Shown here: positions 60,261 through 64,000 of the stretch, piece by piece
Layout of the letters: every line of letters begins with the position of its first letter
How positions within the stretch are numbered: the stretch's first letter is position 1
Origin: Cyanidiococcus yangmingshanensis
Lineage: Eukaryota > Rhodophyta > Bangiophyceae > Cyanidiales > Cyanidiaceae
Direction of reading: 5' to 3'
Assembly: GCA_013995675.1 (NCBI GenBank)
Contig: VWRR01000001.1
Span: 496,001 to 560,000 of the forward strand
DNA: 64,000 nt
Program-made: the position numbers and the translations under genes
The notes under the pieces: model-generated
Told to the model about the DNA's origin: nothing
The model's database searches: none
The model's input: the letters and a program-made list of their open reading frames with translations, nothing else

Positions 60261-61199
60261 TTACCGGGATGCACTCCGTTGCTGTACTTGGCCAGGGGTC
60301 TCTAGCTCGAGGCGGCTGCATACCGCGAGCAAGCGATCTGCATCGATAAGCATGGCCACTGGGGCGAGTTCGCCAGTCGTCGTGAAGACGGTCTCTGGAG
60401 ATAGGAACTCGGTCTCCGTAGCGTTTTGATAAAGCAATTGATCTGCTAGGGAAGGGAAGAACCATTGGTTACCCAACCGCCCGTTGCGGTGAGCGCGTTG
60501 CCGAGGTTGCGAAGACGACGGACTCGTTCCTCTGTAGCTTGACGGATCACCGGACTTGCGTCGACGACGCTGATCTGGGGAATCTTCCTGCTCGGGGCGC
60601 TTTTCAGCAAAGCCAATGTGCACGTACCGGCGCGCGATCCGTTCAAAGAGAGGACCTCCTTCCTGAGCACTCTCCGCGGAACAAGCCGCGGCTTGGTCTT
60701 GGATGGCCATCCGCCACATCCAAGGCAAAAGCGCAACTGGAAAGTTCAAGCAGAGCGTCCCACTGATCAACCAAGCGGTGTCTTCGAGAGGAAACCCCGT
60801 CCGCGGAAGCAAGTCTCGACAAGACGCATACGGTAGACAGGATATCACGGCAATAGGAAACTCCTCGAGCAAGACGAGCGTGCTGACCAGTTTGTGTTTG
60901 ATCATGAGCTGGGTCAGCGCGCTCGCGTGACGCCCATAGGGTCGAAGCATTGCAGACGTCTCTTCCCGGTAAACATCAGTGAGAGGCTCAAAGGTAACTG
61001 CTGCTTGCAGCACATCTATTGTGTCGTTCGTGGCGTCGACAGCTTCGGCGTCGCTCGAGTGCCCACCGCGATGCTCTTTCGAGTCGCTGAACGGAGCCGG
61101 GCGCTGGGCTCGAAGTACCCCCAAGGTGTTCAAGCGTCGTCGTCGTAGACTCGGTCTCGAAGGTGCTCGAGCAGACAAGCGCCTCTTATTCGTTCTCAT
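60261..61199 (-). CDS. Unrecognised protein with two hydrophobic segments
   Basis: 312 residues from the ATG at 61199 (MRTNKRRLSARAPSRPSLRR); the frame is open to a GTG at 61217. The first 40 residues are strongly basic, which could be organelle targeting or nuclear localisation. Hydrophobic stretches occur at about 105-130 (LVSTLVLLEEFPIAVISCLP) and 143-165 (TAWLISGTLCLNFPVALLPW), possible membrane helices. A basic, Ser/Pro-rich segment follows (residues about 200-240), then FFPSLADQLLYQNATETEFL and a short C-terminal domain-like region. No family was recognised. Confidence 0.65.
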   Translation of the reverse strand: MRTNKRRLSARAPSRPSLRRRRLNTLGVLRAQRPAPFSDSKEHRGGHSSDAEAVDATNDTIDVLQAAVTFEPLTDVYREETSAMLRPYGRHASALTQLMIKHKLVSTLVLLEEFPIAVISCLPYASCRDLLPRTGFPLEDTAWLISGTLCLNFPVALLPWMWRMAIQDQAAACSAESAQEGGPLFERIARRYVHIGFAEKRPEQEDSPDQRRRRKSGDPSSYRGTSPSSSQPRQRAHRNGRLGNQWFFPSLADQLLYQNATETEFLSPETVFTTTGELAPVAMLIDADRLLAVCSRLELETPGQVQQRSASR

Positions 61200-62026
61200 C
61201 GCTGCGGAACGTTGCACTGAAAGGGGTTCAAACGCCCTTGAAAGAGAGGGCGCTGGATAGATTACCGCAGGCCGAGTGCGTTCTGTTTGAATGAAGGTGC
61301 GCGATGAGCGACTGGAACTGGCACACGTTTGGGCGTATGCGTTCGCCCTTCCCTACCTATGCGGCTCGTGCATGCTTTTAATTGTCGAAGGAAGCAGGAC
61401 CCTTGTTGAGAAAGATCCGCAATATGAAAAAGCACATATTTCACAAACGCCCAGGAACCGTCAACGTTTCATTGAGGCATCAACGTTGGTGCGGAAACGT
61501 CGACGGGCTCAGGCCTCGTCCAACAGGCCCGCCTAGAGCTTTTTCAGAGCGCCTTGAGTCATTGTCCTGTTCTCCTAGCTCATGCATCAAGAGGGAGGAG
61601 GCATTCGCAAGTATGGGATGCCAAATGCGGTTGTATCTGGCACCAAGTTCCAAGCTATGTCGATCACTTGACAACCACGATACCGGCATGACCGTCGTCG
61701 TCAACGCGTCCGGGTTCGTTTAGCAGCCCTGGCTTGAACAAAGTCTACCCGCTGTATACGCGAAAGCGTATGTGAATGGTTTGTCACCGGCTTTGGTGCA
61801 CTGGCCGCAAAAACAATGCAATCTGTCTTCTTGCATCTTGGAGCTGTCTCGACTCGATTTTTGAGCACGTCCGCCGTATAGCAGGGTGTCGTGCTGCTTC
61901 GATCCGCACTCTACGCAATGGCTGCCCAGTGGAACCTGTCTCTAATCGATTGCCCAGCGGCTCTGTTCGAAACAACACCCACTAGTTGGCCGTTCCAAAC
62001 GAGATATCCACTCCTGATTTTGCGTC
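61200..62026. other. Intergenic region between orphan and bZIP gene
   Basis: About 830 bp. Plus frames 61291-61536 and 61382-61723 have no motif. Nothing recognised. Confidence 0.5.
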
Positions 62027-63235
62027 TCAGGAAGACGCGGGCTTGGGTTTGCCTTTCGGTTTGATGGTAGCGCCTCCGGCGCCAATCTCATCGACATTTG
62101 CGAGCCCCATCAGGTCTGCGGTATCTTGCTCAACCTTGCGCAGCTGTGCGATACGATCTCGTTGCTGTTGGATGAGTGTCACAAGCTGCATTTTTTCTCG
62201 CTCTTGACGCTCTAACTGGGCTTTGAAGTGCCTAATCAGTTCAGACATTTCTCGTTTCAAGGTCAGAACTTCAATTTGCGCCTGTGCATTCTGCTCGCTT
62301 AACACTCGGTTGCGAGCTTCCAGGTCGTTCACCACAGCCCGACGACGCTCCCTCGACGCTGCAGCGGCTTGCCGATTGCGCTCGGCGCGAAGGCCCTCAG
62401 GAACACGTTCATTTGAGGCACTGGAAAATCGATCAATGCGCTCGTTTTCGAACGCATGGCTATCATCCATCGATGCACCTGCGGCAATACTAGGTGCAAT
62501 GACGGGCGTGCCTGGCGACCACTGCCTCGGTTCAGCCCGTCGTTCTGTCCTAGGCGACGCAAACGTTAACGTAGGCTCGTTTGTTACAGGCATCCCCATG
62601 ACGGGCTCGTATGCTGGCGGTCGCGCGCTCAAGCGTTCAGCGTTCGTCTCTGCTCGGTCCTGATCAGCTGTTGCACGGGTTACCGTACCTGCTCCGATAG
62701 CATCATCGACAGGTGATCGCGTCCGTGGTCGTTTGGCTGCGCTCGAAGGTCGATCGGCAGCCTGGTTGCCCCCAAATGAACCTTCCTGCCGCAAGAGGCG
62801 TAGCAGCGGGTCCTCTTCATCGGCAAGCCCAACAGAAGTGTTTTGCATCAGAAGCGTTGGCGAGCCCAGCAGCTCAGTTGTCGTTGGCAAACTGCGCAAT
62901 TCGGTGAGTGGAAACGGCAAGTTAAAGTCCGAGCCATTCAAGTTAAACGAGGTCGGCGGCGACAGCGGCTGGGTAAAGTTTGCAAAAGAGTATCGTTGAC
63001 GCTGCGCTGCCGCCGCCGCCGCCACGGTTGCCACAGACGCCAGCTGCACCAGTGCAGAGCTTGAACTTCCAAAACTGTCGGCACTGCCCGGCGCCAGGTC
63101 GTCCAACGCGAGTCGCTCACTCGCAACCGCCTCCCTCTTGGGCGTCTGTGTAGCGCCGTCCGGTGAAGTCTGCGCTGCAGGCGTTGGGTTCGTGCCGGCC
63201 CCAGGAGCCTGTTCCGAGCTGCCTTGAGCACTCAT
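62027..63235 (-). CDS. bZIP transcription factor
   Basis: 402 residues from the ATG at 63235 (MSAQGSSEQAPGAG); the frame is open to a TTG at 63409. The basic region near 283 is ERNRQAAAASRERRRAVVND, which has the invariant Asn-x7-Arg. It is followed by a leucine zipper, with leucines spaced seven apart in LEARNRVLSEQNAQAQIEVL and TLKREMSELIRHFKAQLERQ, and a further coiled coil to about 375. The N-terminal 270 residues are Ser/Ala/Pro-rich, typical of activation regions. The family binds palindromic ACGT- or TGAC-type sites as a dimer. The Ala run in the basic region and lack of other domains prevent assignment to a subgroup. Its target genes are unknown. Confidence 0.93.
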   Translation of the reverse strand: MSAQGSSEQAPGAGTNPTPAAQTSPDGATQTPKREAVASERLALDDLAPGSADSFGSSSSALVQLASVATVAAAAAAQRQRYSFANFTQPLSPPTSFNLNGSDFNLPFPLTELRSLPTTTELLGSPTLLMQNTSVGLADEEDPLLRLLRQEGSFGGNQAADRPSSAAKRPRTRSPVDDAIGAGTVTRATADQDRAETNAERLSARPPAYEPVMGMPVTNEPTLTFASPRTERRAEPRQWSPGTPVIAPSIAAGASMDDSHAFENERIDRFSSASNERVPEGLRAERNRQAAAASRERRRAVVNDLEARNRVLSEQNAQAQIEVLTLKREMSELIRHFKAQLERQEREKMQLVTLIQQQRDRIAQLRKVEQDTADLMGLANVDEIGAGGATIKPKGKPKPASS

Positions 63236-63850
63236 AGACTCGGGCGGACAAACCCCGGACACCGCCCCAGCAGAAGGCGTTCTCGCAGTGCCCCCGTAGT
63301 GCACGGAAACGAGGGCAAAGTGTCTACGTATCAAACAAAGTTGCACAGACCCCTGTCCGTGATCAAGCTCAGAGACTGACACTTGCGAGCACACGAAAAT
63401 ACACAGCAAATGTTTGGCTCAACGTCTTGCGCCGCTTGAGCTGCCTAGCCTTGGTCTTGCGCTCGGCTTTTTGACCACCGATGGCAAGCGCAGCGAAACG
63501 GATCGTGGCAGCACCCGCTGGCGAATCATCGTCGTGCGTGGCCCTGCGCGTTTTCCCAGTGCAATCGGATCGACAGCACCCACGCGGGTGCTGTCTCGGT
63601 GATCTGTCACGTGACTCGTTCCATCGAACGGATGAGACACGTGGCGTCGGTGTCCCTCTGGAAAAAGGCTCGCTTGACGGTGCGGCGGCCGGCGATCCAC
63701 ACCCGGCGGGACGGCCTGTTGGTGCGAAGCGCGCATCATGGCCGGCTCGGGTGGTTGCCCCGGTGACGAGTCTCGTCGCTCGGAGGAGCGCTTGGGAACT
63801 CTCATCATCCGCTCGTCTTATAGAGCCCTCTGCTTTCGAGAGGCAGGATC
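63236..63850. other. Upstream region of the bZIP gene
   Basis: About 615 bp. Overlapping plus (63481-63876) and minus (63369-63869) frames are GC-rich and motif-free, so they were not called. Confidence 0.4.
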
Positions 63851-64000
63851 TCAGTGCGCTTCGCGGCAAATCCTAGGTTCGTACCGCAACGCCTCCGAGC
63901 GGAATCGACCTTCCAGATCGGCGACGGTGTCTGTTCGAGCACGACGCGTGCCCGGGATCATATCATCGGGAAAACGCAGGCCGAACGGGCGCGGAGCACA
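63851..64000 (-). CDS. Possible C-terminal end of a gene entering from the right edge
   Basis: A minus frame is open from the window edge to TGA at 63851-63853 and encodes 49 residues (FGLRFPDDMIPGTRRARTDT, VADLEGRFRSEALRYEPRI). The composition is protein-like and the orientation is plausible, but no family was recognised and the length is small. Confidence 0.3.
   Translation of the reverse strand, partial: CAPRPFGLRFPDDMIPGTRRARTDTVADLEGRFRSEALRYEPRICREAH

Overview
The window looks like nuclear DNA of a compact, almost intron-free photosynthetic eukaryote. The best fit is a cyanidiophycean red alga (Cyanidioschyzon/Cyanidiococcus type). The reasons are: nearly all recognisable genes are single uninterrupted frames; intergenic gaps are a few hundred to about 1,600 bases; base composition is moderately GC-rich; and typical eukaryotic housekeeping genes (SWR1, RRP4, proteasome alpha4, SM protein, Rheb, LSM14, ZNF598) sit beside plastid-type genes (FabI, a Tat-targeted PsbP-domain protein, SBPase, an HflX GTPase). 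The organism is inferred from gene content, not proven. Many long frames begin upstream of the biological start at GTG/TTG; starts given here are ATG codons, chosen by homology where possible.

Layout. 0-5 kb: the 3' end of deoxyhypusine hydroxylase, then on the minus strand a Sec1/Munc18 trafficking protein and a single-pass surface protein with a LamG-like domain. 5-9 kb: a structured and tandemly repeated stretch, a COX7C-like respiratory subunit, DNA polymerase delta subunit 4, and eIF6. 9-19.7 kb: the large SWR1 remodeller, a Gyp1/TBC1D22 Rab-GAP, LC8 dynein light chain, a reduced SF3B2 and the N-terminal acetyltransferase NAA10. 20-26 kb: a HEATR6-like protein, the mitochondrial phosphate carrier, and SBPase. 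26-39 kb: a TRIM37-like RING/B-box protein, tRNA-Val(CAC), a BAR protein, a Yar1-like ankyrin protein, a PsbP-domain protein, an O-methyltransferase and Rheb. 39-49 kb: an acidic orphan, HflX, ZNF598/Hel2, and LSM14/Scd6. 49-64 kb: exosome RRP4, a plastid-type orphan, mitochondrial L11, proteasome alpha4, MnmA/TRMU, FabI, an orphan and a bZIP factor.

Functional themes are RNA and translation quality control (eIF6, ZNF598, LSM14, RRP4, HflX, MnmA, tRNA-Val, Yar1-like), chromatin and replication (SWR1, POLD4), membrane traffic and signalling (SM protein, TBC, BAR, Rheb), and organelle metabolism (PiC, COX7C-like, L11, FabI, SBPase, PsbP). Many genes are divergently paired over short shared upstream regions. 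No operons, mobile elements, virus-derived elements or CRISPR arrays were seen.

The most unusual signal is that several conserved genes between about 2.9 and 22 kb (SM protein, LamG-like protein, SF3B2, NAA10, HEATR6-like, perhaps a small orphan) each change reading frame, and every change recognised there with confidence is in the same +1 direction. In NAA10 and SF3B2 it can be placed to one surplus base inside a conserved motif. Assembly insertions are the simplest explanation, but the one-sided direction deserves checking. Genes to the right of 23 kb that could be identified are intact.
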